Below, one piece after another: positions 1 to 8,094 of a stretch of DNA of 64,000 bases (position 1 is the first letter of the stretch; each line of letters opens with the position of its first letter). Source of the stretch: a virus; the IMG/VR virus record IMGVR_UViG_3300013094_000037, positions 1-64,000 of that record; one strand, 5' to 3'. The notes under the pieces are model-generated. The model saw only the letters and a program-made list of their open reading frames with translations, ran no database searches and was not told the DNA's origin. Made by a program: the position numbers and the translations under genes.

Positions 1-324
1 ACCCATTGGTGTTTCTAGAATTTTTGCTTTGCCAATCCATTGTGTGCCATCTTCACGTAGACCAACAATCATGTGCGATACACGGTCTAAGTTAATAGTT
101 GGAGAATCTGGATGACCTAATTCACCAAACGCACGGTGTTTGTTAATGTATTCTTCTGTGTAACGATGAACTTCTTTCTTCATCGTATTGTATTCGTATA
201 GGCGACCATTCTTGTTTTTCTTTTCAGCAACAAGGAATGGACCTTCTATGTACAGTTCTTTTTTACCATCTGCACCTTCTGTCAGATAGTTGACTGTTTC
301 GTTGATTTCTTTAATGAGTTTCAT
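1..324 (-). CDS. 21: Prohead core protease, T4 gp21-like (3' part outside window)
   Basis: The first 108 codons are present and the gene runs off the left edge. The product starts MKLIKEINETV and contains YIEGPF, NKNGRLY and, near residue 75, GELGHP, which matches the catalytic-histidine segment (GELNHP) of the T4 gp21 protease family; the serine part of the site lies outside the window. T4 gp21 matures the prohead by cleaving core and capsid proteins. The ATG at 322-324 has TAGGTA just upstream and lies 11 nt after the stop of the preceding structural gene, so the two are probably co-transcribed. The position after gp20 and gp67 agrees with T4 order. The family assignment is firm; cleavage sites are not addressed. 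Confidence 0.88.
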   Translation of the reverse strand, partial: MKLIKEINETVNYLTEGADGKKELYIEGPFLVAEKKNKNGRLYEYNTMKKEVHRYTEEYINKHRAFGELGHPDSPTINLDRVSHMIVGLREDGTQWIGKAKILETPMG

Positions 325-335
325 TATTGTACCTA

Positions 336-851
336 TTATGGTGTTACGTTGTATGGTCTATAGTTGAATGCAGCAGGATCATTAAATTGACCACGTTGAT
401 AGTATTCATTTTGTTTACGCAACTCAATAATTAATGTGTATGCACAATTTGCTACCAAACCAATAGTTTGAACGCCGATATCACCTGTTGCACCAACTGC
501 ATTATTTGGAATAGAAACCATACCCTGGTCTTCTGAATATTCACCGCAAAGGTCCATATTCATGATAGGTACATTGTTTGCTGCACCGTTGCCAGTCCAA
601 AACAATTCAACATAACCTTTTTGTTGTGATGCAATGTTGTAACCAATTCTAGTCACAGTTAGACCGTAATAAGACAATGGTGTACCGTTTGGAATAACAT
701 TGTTATTACTTGTCAAAGCACCATATAATGTGTTTGCTGCAATACGAGAAACGTTATATTCTTGACCAGAACCATCAAAATTGGCAGTCAGTTTGATAAC
801 TGCCTTTTCTGTAGTGTCTCGCAAGACTTGATATGTGAAAATATTTGCCAT
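336..851 (-). CDS. Conserved virion structural protein, paralogue A (next to gp21)
   Basis: This 171-residue protein belongs to a type I associate with the gp20-gp21 interval of aquatic T4-like phages, but I cannot assign a function. It opens with MANIFTYQVLRDT, continues with VIKLT and FDGSGQE, and ends in YQRGQFNDPAAFNYRPYN followed by a short tail. The neighbour at 866-1471 has the same opening and ending, so the two are tandem paralogues. No signal peptide or membrane helix is visible and the composition is beta-rich, which would suit a small capsid or decoration protein; that role is inferred. A TAGGA ribosome binding site precedes the ATG. Confidence 0.8.
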   Translation of the reverse strand: MANIFTYQVLRDTTEKAVIKLTANFDGSGQEYNVSRIAANTLYGALTSNNNVIPNGTPLSYYGLTVTRIGYNIASQQKGYVELFWTGNGAANNVPIMNMDLCGEYSEDQGMVSIPNNAVGATGDIGVQTIGLVANCAYTLIIELRKQNEYYQRGQFNDPAAFNYRPYNVTP

Positions 852-865
852 GTTTATTCCTAGTC

Positions 866-1471
866 TTACGGTGTAAGATTGTAAGGCTTGTAGTTGAATG
901 CTGCTGGATCGTTGAACTGACCACGTTGATACATAGCATTGTTTTTACGCAAAGAAATAATCAATGTATATGAACAGTTTGCTGCGGCACCTTGTGTGTA
1001 AACACCAATATCGCCGTTACCAACGTTAGCTGTGACGATATAGCCGTTAGCTAATGAACCAGAATTATTTGTAATGGATGGCAACTGTTCACCTAAACCA
1101 AATTCACCTGAAGAATTTAGGTGGAAAATTGATGATGAGTTTGCATATTGTGCCGCTGGAGTTGCACCGGCTCCGTTCCAGAAAATTTCAACAGAACCTT
1201 GAGAGTTAGCACTTGTACTTGTAAATGGCATATTAACGTAGTATTTCAAACCAGTTAATTGCAAATCATAGTAAGACAACGGAGTATTTGCAGAACCACC
1301 TTGATTATTTGCTACAAGAAAACCATTGGTTGCCAACGCATTTGAAAGTGAGTTTGCTTGAATGCGTGTGTTATTCATTTCTTGACCAGTACCATCAAAC
1401 ACTCCAGTTAACTTAATAACAGAGTCTGTTTGTGTATCTCTCAAAATTTGATATGTAAATTTGTTGGCCAT
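866..1471 (-). CDS. Conserved virion structural protein, paralogue B
   Basis: This 201-residue tandem paralogue of the 336-851 product starts MANKFTYQILRDT and ends with the shared YQRGQFNDPAAFNY block. It is about 30 residues longer, with insertions in the middle (around residues 50-65 and 85-150) rich in Asn, Ser and Gly that look like surface loops. The core strands, including PLSYYDL, VEIFWNG and CSYTLIISLRK, align with paralogue A. A late-promoter-like motif lies at 1497-1503. The Shine-Dalgarno is weak (AAGAATAG region). A structural role is inferred from position among head genes and the lack of enzymatic motifs. Confidence 0.8.
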   Translation of the reverse strand: MANKFTYQILRDTQTDSVIKLTGVFDGTGQEMNNTRIQANSLSNALATNGFLVANNQGGSANTPLSYYDLQLTGLKYYVNMPFTSTSANSQGSVEIFWNGAGATPAAQYANSSSIFHLNSSGEFGLGEQLPSITNNSGSLANGYIVTANVGNGDIGVYTQGAAANCSYTLIISLRKNNAMYQRGQFNDPAAFNYKPYNLTP

Positions 1472-1496
1472 GGTTTTCTATTCTTAAAATATTATC

Positions 1497-1503
1497 TATT
1501 TAT
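1497..1503 (-). promoter_or_regulatory. Late-promoter-like -10 motif (ATAAATA)
   Basis: The minus strand reads CATAAATAG about 26 nt upstream of the 1471 start codon. It matches seven of eight positions of the T4 late consensus TATAAATA and sits in the gap between the gp67-like gene and paralogue B. Confidence 0.45.
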
Positions 1504-1511
1504 GACTAAAA

Positions 1512-1802
1512 TTAATAGCCCTCTTTTTTCACTTTCTTCATCTTCATTTTTTCTTCTTCGTCTTCTTCTTCACTCATGCCGTGTTTTGGCTTTTCTTCTT
1601 CTTTTTTCTTGTGCCATTTTTCTTCTTCTTTTTTCATTTTCTTACCTGGCATCATTTCTTCTTGGTTCAACAAACCTTGAGCAATTTCTTGTTTCTTTGC
1701 TTCAATGTGTGCTGTAACACGGTCGTGAATTGCTGCATATAATTCTGCTCTGAAATTAACTGCATCATCTTGTGCTGCGTAATCTATTAGGTCTCTTGAC
1801 AT
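1512..1802 (-). CDS. 67: Prohead core scaffold protein, gp67-like
   Basis: This 96-residue protein has an ordered helical N-terminal half containing DLIDYAAQDDAVNFRAE and a highly charged Lys/Glu-rich C-terminal half with KKKEEEK and SEEEDEEEKMKMKK. That pattern, and the position directly after the portal gene, match the T4 gp67 (PIP) prohead core proteins, which help build the scaffold and are degraded by the gp21 protease. The start is the ATG at 1800-1802, which has a strong GGAGG five nucleotides upstream. The reading frame extends four codons further to a TTG, but that would place the Shine-Dalgarno inside the gene, so I reject it. Confidence 0.75.
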   Translation of the reverse strand: MSRDLIDYAAQDDAVNFRAELYAAIHDRVTAHIEAKKQEIAQGLLNQEEMMPGKKMKKEEEKWHKKKEEEKPKHGMSEEEDEEEKMKMKKVKKEGY

Positions 1803-1823
1803 AGTTTCCTCCAATATGGTGTT

Positions 1824-1830
1824 TATTTAT
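1824..1830 (-). promoter_or_regulatory. Late-promoter-like motif upstream of gp67
   Basis: The minus strand reads TTAATAAATAAAC and overlaps the gp20 stop codon (TAA at 1830-1832). A start of transcription six or so bases downstream would leave a short leader containing the GGAGG of the gp67-like gene. Confidence 0.5.
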
Positions 1831-3470
1831 TAACCTTGAGTGGTTGCCTTAGCTGGATCTTTTTCTTTGCTTTGGTCCAATTTCATATCTAAATCATTTT
1901 GATGTTCTGCACCATCCATTTGGATTTGTGATAACATCTGTTGTTGTGCAACATCATTCGTAACTTGAACTGGTAAACCAATGCCTGCTTCTTTTTCTTC
2001 TTCAATTTCTGATTGCATAACTTTGATTTCATCGTCATTCAATCTCAATACATTACGTTGAATCCATGCTTGTGAGAAATAACGACCAGTATATGGGTCA
2101 ACTGATTGCAACAACTGCAATCTTTGTGTCATTAGTTCAGCATCTTTAAGTTCACTGAAATTATTGTCTTTAATGAAGTTATAGTGAACATGTTCCTTGA
2201 ATTGTTTCCATTCTTCATCGGTACAAACACCTTTGAGTACCAATTGAACTCTTAGTGCTTGATGGAACAAGTCAGAGAATTTGTTACGCATACGAGCAAC
2301 AAACTTAGCAAACTTTAATTCATCTCTTGTAATTTCACCAACACGACCTAAAGAGAACCCGGATTGGTTAGGATCAAGTCTGGAGACAGGAACGTTCAAA
2401 GACTTATACAGTTTCTTCTCAAAGTATTTAACGTCTTCCAACTCACCTAGGTTCTGCCCACCTGGTAGTGTGGTAATCTCTGTACCTTTGCCGCCTTCTC
2501 TACGTGGTAGCCAGAAGTCTTCCATCATGGATAAGAACTTACGGTCATCACGGACTTCACCGGTGTTTGCATCATAGACAAGTTTGTTTTTATACTTGAC
2601 CATAATGTCACGTAGATATTGTTCTGCCTTTAGTTTTGGCAAATTACCAACGTCAATATAAAAAATTCTACGTTCTGGTGCACGAGAGATACGATAGATA
2701 ACTGTCGCATCTTCAATCATACGCAACTGGTTTAGTGGCTTGATTGCTTTGTGTAAGTAAGATAGAACAACCGCACGGCGACTATCCATAAGTCCACTAA
2801 CCACAGAAACAACAGAGTCAGTAGTAATTCTGGTACCAACTGGTCCATAATTTGTAGAAGTACCAGAGGTAACTTTATCATTGTAGATGTAATATTCATT
2901 AACAACATTCATTACCTCTACGCCGGTGCGTTCGTCTTTTTGTTTTTTGATTTCACGAATCTTACGCATTTTGCGTGGGTCAACGTAACGCAGTTCTTTA
3001 ATTCCAGCAGTTGGGTTTTCTTTATCTACAATAATGTGATAATATAACTTACCATCAATATAATATCTGCGGAAGATATCTTGTGCCATGTTGGTATAGT
3101 TCAACATACGCAAGATTTGGTGGAATTCCGCTTTGATTGCTTTCTTAATCTTGTCTGATACATTCAAATCATCAAGAATAATTTCTATGTTCTTGCCATC
3201 ATCGTCTTGGCAGATAGCTTCATTAACAATGTCGTCAATGGCTGATTCAATTTCTGGCTGCATTGCCATTTCACGGTAACGAGATATAAGTTCTACCTCA
3301 TTTTTTGCAGTACCGTCTAAGTCAACATATGTGCCGTAATATGCAGCGGAAGTAATCGTTAACGCACCGTCATCCGAAGATGGTGGCGAAAACGATTGTT
3401 GTTGGGTTTGGTTTTCTTCTTCCTCTTTGCGAGAAATTGTAAAGCCAAATAGACTAAACTTTTGTGCCAT
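1830..3470 (-). CDS. 20: Portal vertex protein, T4 gp20-like
   Basis: This 546-residue protein is the dodecameric portal through which DNA is packaged and to which the neck attaches; T4 gp20 has 524 residues. The recognisable gp20 core includes EIESAIDDIVNEAI near residue 75, the segment ELRYVDPRKMRKIREI near residues 160-175, and SRAPERRIFYIDVGNLPK near residue 263. The last 60 residues are acidic and Gln-rich. The ATG at 3468-3470 has AGGA upstream and follows a strong terminator at 3504-3527, so portal expression may depend on its own start or on read-through. The gp67-like gene follows after 27 nt. Confidence 0.95.
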   Translation of the reverse strand: MAQKFSLFGFTISRKEEEENQTQQQSFSPPSSDDGALTITSAAYYGTYVDLDGTAKNEVELISRYREMAMQPEIESAIDDIVNEAICQDDDGKNIEIILDDLNVSDKIKKAIKAEFHQILRMLNYTNMAQDIFRRYYIDGKLYYHIIVDKENPTAGIKELRYVDPRKMRKIREIKKQKDERTGVEVMNVVNEYYIYNDKVTSGTSTNYGPVGTRITTDSVVSVVSGLMDSRRAVVLSYLHKAIKPLNQLRMIEDATVIYRISRAPERRIFYIDVGNLPKLKAEQYLRDIMVKYKNKLVYDANTGEVRDDRKFLSMMEDFWLPRREGGKGTEITTLPGGQNLGELEDVKYFEKKLYKSLNVPVSRLDPNQSGFSLGRVGEITRDELKFAKFVARMRNKFSDLFHQALRVQLVLKGVCTDEEWKQFKEHVHYNFIKDNNFSELKDAELMTQRLQLLQSVDPYTGRYFSQAWIQRNVLRLNDDEIKVMQSEIEEEKEAGIGLPVQVTNDVAQQQMLSQIQMDGAEHQNDLDMKLDQSKEKDPAKATTQG

Positions 3471-3503
3471 GTTTTTCCTGGTTACATTTCAAATAAATCA
3501 TAA

Positions 3504-3527
3504 AAGAGAGGACCGAAGCCCTCTCTT
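3504..3527 (-). terminator. Hairpin terminator with UUCG tetraloop after gp19
   Basis: On the minus strand AAGAGAGG pairs with CCTCTCTT over eight perfect base pairs, extended by a G-U and a C-G pair that close a UUCG tetraloop. The stem is followed by TTTTATGATTTATTT. It lies between the gp19 stop and the gp20 start and would limit read-through from the tail-tube gene into the portal gene. Confidence 0.75.
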
Positions 3528-3543
3528 ATGTATACAACAAGAA

Positions 3544-4110
3544 TTAACTTGTTGTGTTGCTTGTCCAGTATTGGTAAGCAAATGTTACTGTGAATTCTTC
3601 AATAGTATCATTTGTTCCCCAATCCAAATCAATTGGAGACAAATCAACTGGGAACATACCAACAAATCCATAAGACTTGATGATACCGTTATTACCGGCA
3701 GTTGATGTTTTGCTATATTGGTTAACAGTTGCATTGATAGCATATGGTTGACCACCAGAACCACCACCAGTAACGTTAGCTGGCAATCTTACGTTGCCTG
3801 CGTTGCTGTTGATTGTGTTCATCCATGCTTCAATGGAGTTACGAACGCTGAAGTTTTCATCGTTAATAACTGTTACGGTCCAATCTGCAAATGTTCTGTT
3901 ACCAGCAAACTTTGTTTCACGACCAAAGTAGTACAATGGAACAGTACCAATTGTTGAACCAGGTAACTGAGCAGCTTTACACAAGAAAGAGAAAGGTTGG
4001 CCAGACTGACCAACGCCTCCTGGTAAACCAGTCATTTGAACCTGGAACAAATTTGGACGTGCGCCGTCATTTTGTAACGCACTTGTAAATTCGCTAATTT
4101 GAAAAGCCAT
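3544..4110 (-). CDS. 19: Tail tube protein, T4 gp19-like
   Basis: This 188-residue protein forms the inner tail tube rings; T4 gp19 has 163 residues. Family features include the N-terminal ARPNLFQVQ, CKAAQLPG near residue 45, EAWMNTIN near residue 93 and the C-terminal DLDWGTNDTIEEFTVTFAYQYW. The glycine-rich loop near residues 110-120 (GGGSGGQ) is an insertion relative to the compact T4 protein. It lies 26 nt after the sheath gene, as in T4. An AATAAATA late motif at 4131-4137 and an AGGAG at about 4117-4121 precede the ATG. A divergent paralogue is encoded at 59295-59933. Confidence 0.93.
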   Translation of the reverse strand: MAFQISEFTSALQNDGARPNLFQVQMTGLPGGVGQSGQPFSFLCKAAQLPGSTIGTVPLYYFGRETKFAGNRTFADWTVTVINDENFSVRNSIEAWMNTINSNAGNVRLPANVTGGGSGGQPYAINATVNQYSKTSTAGNNGIIKSYGFVGMFPVDLSPIDLDWGTNDTIEEFTVTFAYQYWTSNTTS

Positions 4111-4130
4111 TTTATTCTCCTATTTGTTCC

Positions 4131-4137
4131 TATTTAT
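4131..4137 (-). promoter_or_regulatory. Late-promoter-like motif upstream of gp19
   Basis: The minus strand reads TTAATAAATAGG and overlaps the gp18 stop codon at 4137-4139. The AGGAG for gp19 lies just downstream, so the tail tube can be transcribed independently of the sheath. Confidence 0.55.
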
Positions 4138-5924
4138 TAAGCGCCAGTGGTAGTTACTGTAGAGAAGCTAACACCAGTACCAACTGCAACAAAGTTCAAC
4201 TGGATAAAGTTGATAGAACGAGCAGGTTGAATGTAAATGTCACCAACAAATTGATTAGCGTTAACAACAGAAGGTGTGTTGTTAGTTGAGTCGCAAACAA
4301 CTTGGAATGATGTGATACCTCTTTGTGCTTGAACTGAAGTCAAGAATGGAGTTACAAGAGCAATAAATTGTGCTTGTGTAAACGCATCGTTGAATTCAAA
4401 CAATGAGTATTTCGCTGCTGTTGCAATTGCTTGCTCAAGAGTGATAAACAATCTACGAACGTTGATACGGTCAAACGCTGAAGGTTGTGTTTGCATTGTC
4501 TTGTCACCAAACAATACTGTACCATTTCCTGGTTGAGAAATGACTGGATTAACCGCAGCTTGATACAATGCATCACGTGCCGCTTGGATTGGATTCCATG
4601 CCAACTTGATAACATTCTTGATAACGCCACGATTCAAACCAGCTGGAGACCACCATGGATTGTTTTGTGTGTCTGTGTAAACGCATAGACCAGCAATGTC
4701 ACCATTCAATGGAACCCAACGGTATGTGTTGTTATACTTGTCAAACATGTATTTCCAACCAGAATCGGCAAAACCGTAAGAACCATTAGGACCACCAGTG
4801 ATAGAAGACAAACCATTCATCCAAGATAGAACGCTAGTTTGTTCGTTGCCAGAGTTGTTAACAACTGAGGTTTGTGGTGGAGAAACAAATGCAACACAGT
4901 CTTTACGTGTAGATGCAATGTTGATAGCATTTGTTTGGACTGCTGAACTTGTAAATGGACCAGTCATCAACAATGAAATTGCTACTTGTGAAGGGTCTGC
5001 AAAATAACTTTGTGCTGTAATAACGTCTGCATCTTGAATTGCTTGGTCTGTACCACCTGTTAGTGCAACAGTTTGAACGCTAGACAATGTTTGGAATGAA
5101 ACGTTTGCGGCAGGTTGACCCCAAGCTTTAGCACCTGTTGAAGTAACTGAATAAGAAACTGGATCAACAGCGTAAACAAACTTAGAGTTATTAAAGATTG
5201 CTTGTTTGTAGTAATTAGATTGACCGTTTGCATCAACACCATCAGTTGCTTTAGACAAGTATGGGAATGTTTCTAGAACAGTACCCTTTGTACCACTAAT
5301 CAAACCACCAGCATCAATAACAGCAACGTGTATTTGGTCATTTGCCGCACCAACTGTGTTAGCACGATAAGATGTACCTGGTAGACCAGAGAAGTAGCCA
5401 CCAATTGCGATTGTTGTTGAAGTACCAGATGCATTTGGAATTGTGTATGTCCAACCGCTGTTCATTGCAGCAGTATTGGCAAAACCAGAACCAGCATCAA
5501 TAACAGAAACAACCAATGAACTTCCCAAAGCACCTGGATAACGTGCAATGAAAGGACCGTAGGTATTTGCTGCACCGTTTGGTAGATATGTGTATTGGAA
5601 ATTGTTTTCGTTTTGAACTTGCAAACCTGTAGTACCAGATGTTGCGTTATATGTTCCGTTATTTGCAGCACGTACAATTTGCAAGTTATTGCCGTATGCC
5701 AAGAATGACGCTGCGGTAAAGAACGAGGAATATGTGTTACTGTCTGGTGCACCAAAGGTGTTGACCATGATTTTTTCAGTAGCTATTGGTGTAAGTTTGT
5801 TAACTGGACCCCAAGTGAAGTTACCTGCATATGCACCGGCTGTAGTAAGAACTGAAGGTACAACTGTTGTCAAGTTGGTTTCTGTTACAAGTACGCCTGG
5901 AGATAATTGAGCGATTTGAGCCAT
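4137..5924 (-). CDS. 18: Contractile tail sheath protein, T4 gp18-like
   Basis: This 595-residue protein polymerises around the tail tube and contracts on infection; T4 gp18 has 659 residues. The N-terminus (AQLSPGVLVTETNLT) is the canonical sheath opening, with FTWGPVNK near residue 36. The C-terminal third carries the conserved sheath core, including VIKLAWNPIQAARDALYQA near residue 435, NVRRLFITLEQAI near residue 495, and GDIYIQPARSINFIQLNF near the end. TAAGGAG lies 8-9 nt before the ATG, and a CATAAATA motif at 5975-5981 probably drives it. The 70 nt leader also carries a small TGGTA/TACCA inverted repeat (5954-5968). Confidence 0.95.
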   Translation of the reverse strand: MAQIAQLSPGVLVTETNLTTVVPSVLTTAGAYAGNFTWGPVNKLTPIATEKIMVNTFGAPDSNTYSSFFTAASFLAYGNNLQIVRAANNGTYNATSGTTGLQVQNENNFQYTYLPNGAANTYGPFIARYPGALGSSLVVSVIDAGSGFANTAAMNSGWTYTIPNASGTSTTIAIGGYFSGLPGTSYRANTVGAANDQIHVAVIDAGGLISGTKGTVLETFPYLSKATDGVDANGQSNYYKQAIFNNSKFVYAVDPVSYSVTSTGAKAWGQPAANVSFQTLSSVQTVALTGGTDQAIQDADVITAQSYFADPSQVAISLLMTGPFTSSAVQTNAINIASTRKDCVAFVSPPQTSVVNNSGNEQTSVLSWMNGLSSITGGPNGSYGFADSGWKYMFDKYNNTYRWVPLNGDIAGLCVYTDTQNNPWWSPAGLNRGVIKNVIKLAWNPIQAARDALYQAAVNPVISQPGNGTVLFGDKTMQTQPSAFDRINVRRLFITLEQAIATAAKYSLFEFNDAFTQAQFIALVTPFLTSVQAQRGITSFQVVCDSTNNTPSVVNANQFVGDIYIQPARSINFIQLNFVAVGTGVSFSTVTTTGA

Positions 5925-5974
5925 TATTCTTTTCTCCTTAATTATTCTGTTTTTGGTAGTTTATACCATTTGAA

Positions 5975-5981
5975 TATTTAT
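5975..5981 (-). promoter_or_regulatory. Late-promoter-like motif upstream of gp18
   Basis: The minus strand reads TTTCATAAATATTC in the 69 nt gap between gp17 and gp18. The predicted transcript would have a leader of about 45 nt that includes TAAGGAG. The high need for sheath subunits makes a dedicated promoter plausible. Confidence 0.55.
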
Positions 5982-5993
5982 GAAACACTATTT

Positions 5994-7676
5994 TTATAGA
6001 TTTCTTATCATATCTCTAATAAATGTACCATAGGTATCTCCACCTACCGTGGAATCCCATAAATCTCCGTCCATCAATTCAAGTCCATGATTTAAGCCAT
6101 CCTCAATAATTGGTTCTGGTAGAGTTTCATCGTCAAGCTGATTCATATGTTCCACTTGGAACTGTTTACGAATGTCGTGGCTGACGATTTCTTTGAAGTA
6201 TTTCTGTGTTGTTGCCCATGCAAATGTCACCAAACACATCACCAAGTCATCATTTGAGCCTTCTTCCGCAGCAAATGAGTTTTTGTCTTGTACAAAAGTG
6301 GTCAATTCAGAGATAACATCAAAGTCATTGATGACCATCTTGTCACCCTCAACCAACATCTTCAAGTTAGCGCAACCTATACGTTTCACTTGAGGTGACA
6401 TTTTTAAACCTAACTGTACACCTCTTGCAAAGCCAGCAGACAGTTGTTGTGGTTTCTTGTTACCTGTAAATACTTTCCATAGATTTTCATACTCTAGTTC
6501 ATTATGTAGAATATCTGCAACCTGTGGTGTGTTGTTAATTTCTACCAAAACATATGCATCATTGAACAACCTTGCAGTATTATAGATTACAGTTGGGAAC
6601 AATACTGGATGAATTGACGAACTGTGGTATGTTGCAACCATTTTATATGGCATTGCAGAGATATCCATGACAACAAACGCAGACGAGTCCATGTTCTTGC
6701 CCTCTGAAACGTCAACACAGATGGCATATAGGTGGTCTGTTTTGTGTGTTTCACCATCTTCTTTGATGGGCATTTCATAAACATTGACTTTATCGTGTTT
6801 GGCAATTGGATCCAAATAAGCCATTTGTGCAAGTTTCTGGCCAGAGATAAGTGTATTGGTAGAACCCAAGAACTCACATTCAAACTCTTGTCTGAATTGT
6901 TCTTCAGAAGTGTTACGAATTGTTTCTTCTTTCCATGCCTCATCACGACCTGGTACCATTGACCAGTGAATTTCAAATGGTTGATAACCACTTTTCTTAC
7001 CAATTGCATCCATCCACATCTTGTAGAACAGATTCATACCGTTAGGTGTAGACACAATAATAATCTTGGTCGTTTTACCTGATGAAATTACAGGGTAAAC
7101 AGAGTTAAAGAATTCATGTGCAATGTTTGGTGGAACGAAAGCAAACTCGTCCAAGAATACACAGTTAAAAGAACCACCTCGGATTGCAGCAGAAGATGTC
7201 GAGTCAGCACGAATCTTAGAACCATTTTCTAGTTCCACGTTACCTTTGTTCCAGATTACAACACCTTGTTGCAACCACATTGGTAAGTTTTCATATGCCA
7301 ACTGGTACTTTGCAAGAATATCACGTGCAAGAGAACCCTTATTTGCTAGGACGGCTACGTTTTGTGTGTCGTTGAACAATGTCAACCAAAGAAGATAAGC
7401 CACGGAGGTGGTGGTTTTACCAACCTGGCGAGGACATTTAGTGATAGCAAAACGATTCTTGTGGAACAGACGAATCATGTCCTTCTGAAAGTCCCACATT
7501 TCAAATGGCATCAAACCACGGTCAACGTTAACAATCTTGATATAATGTTCTGCAAAGTAAACAGGATCCTTGGCGCATCTCAAATACTCCTCAACTTGTT
7601 CTTGAGTGTATTTTACTTGAACACCAACCTTTTTTAAGAGCGGATTGTCACGGTAACTGTCTTTATTTTCACTCAT
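5994..7676 (-). CDS. 17: Terminase large subunit, T4 gp17-like
   Basis: This 560-residue packaging motor combines an ATPase and a headful nuclease; T4 gp17 has 610 residues. The Walker A segment CPRQVGKTT is at about 81-89 and the Walker B CVFLDE at 172-177, followed by the coupling motif STPNG at 209-213. In the RNase-H-like nuclease half, D322 (in ICVDVSEG), E379 (in VLVEINN) and D476/D477 (in SNDDLVM) match the expected acidic triad. It overlaps gp16 by 8 nt, consistent with translational coupling of the two subunits. All key residues appear intact. Confidence 0.96.
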   Translation of the reverse strand: MSENKDSYRDNPLLKKVGVQVKYTQEQVEEYLRCAKDPVYFAEHYIKIVNVDRGLMPFEMWDFQKDMIRLFHKNRFAITKCPRQVGKTTTSVAYLLWLTLFNDTQNVAVLANKGSLARDILAKYQLAYENLPMWLQQGVVIWNKGNVELENGSKIRADSTSSAAIRGGSFNCVFLDEFAFVPPNIAHEFFNSVYPVISSGKTTKIIIVSTPNGMNLFYKMWMDAIGKKSGYQPFEIHWSMVPGRDEAWKEETIRNTSEEQFRQEFECEFLGSTNTLISGQKLAQMAYLDPIAKHDKVNVYEMPIKEDGETHKTDHLYAICVDVSEGKNMDSSAFVVMDISAMPYKMVATYHSSSIHPVLFPTVIYNTARLFNDAYVLVEINNTPQVADILHNELEYENLWKVFTGNKKPQQLSAGFARGVQLGLKMSPQVKRIGCANLKMLVEGDKMVINDFDVISELTTFVQDKNSFAAEEGSNDDLVMCLVTFAWATTQKYFKEIVSHDIRKQFQVEHMNQLDDETLPEPIIEDGLNHGLELMDGDLWDSTVGGDTYGTFIRDMIRNL

Positions 7677-8094
7677 TCATACCCTTAATAAGTTTATTCA
7701 ACTCGGATGTTGAGCCAACAAAGAAAGCTGCCTTATCTATATTTGTGGTGCTTGCTTGATTCTTTTTGTCCATATCACGCATTTGTTTTTGAACTGCAAG
7801 TAGTTCTTTGTTTGCATCTACCACATTTTTAAGTAGAGTACCATACACTTCAAATGCTCTTGGGTGTTGACCATCTTTTGCAATCTGTAGAATCTCAGCC
7901 ATTGCATCTTTACCTTGGTCAATCAAGTCTTGTAGATTTGCTTTGGTTTGCTCATAAGCATCCGCTAAATCTTCTTCAAGATTTTCTTTATCTACTGCTA
8001 CTGGTAACTGTTGTTTTTTTACAACAGGCATTGGTGGTGTTGGAGTGGAAGAAACCTCAAAGATTTCTTCCATATTTTTTTCAAAGTTAGACAT
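7669..8094 (-). CDS. 16: Terminase small subunit, T4 gp16-like
   Basis: This 141-residue protein precedes and overlaps the large terminase subunit. It is predicted mostly helical, with an acidic N-terminus, a central coiled-coil-like stretch containing EEDLADAYEQTKANLQDLI, and HPRAFEVYGTLLKNV near residue 80, all typical of the gp16 family of exo-T-even phages (T4 gp16 has 164 residues). Small terminases form rings that regulate gp17 and recognise DNA. It overlaps gp15 by 8 nt upstream and gp17 by 8 nt downstream, so 15-16-17 form a tightly coupled run. Confidence 0.88.
   Translation of the reverse strand: MSNFEKNMEEIFEVSSTPTPPMPVVKKQQLPVAVDKENLEEDLADAYEQTKANLQDLIDQGKDAMAEILQIAKDGQHPRAFEVYGTLLKNVVDANKELLAVQKQMRDMDKKNQASTTNIDKAAFFVGSTSELNKLIKGMNE

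Noticed and set aside
1803-1814. Longer gp67 start (TTG, four codons upstream)
   Set aside because: It would place the strong GGAGG inside the gene; the ATG at 1800-1802 has correct spacing.
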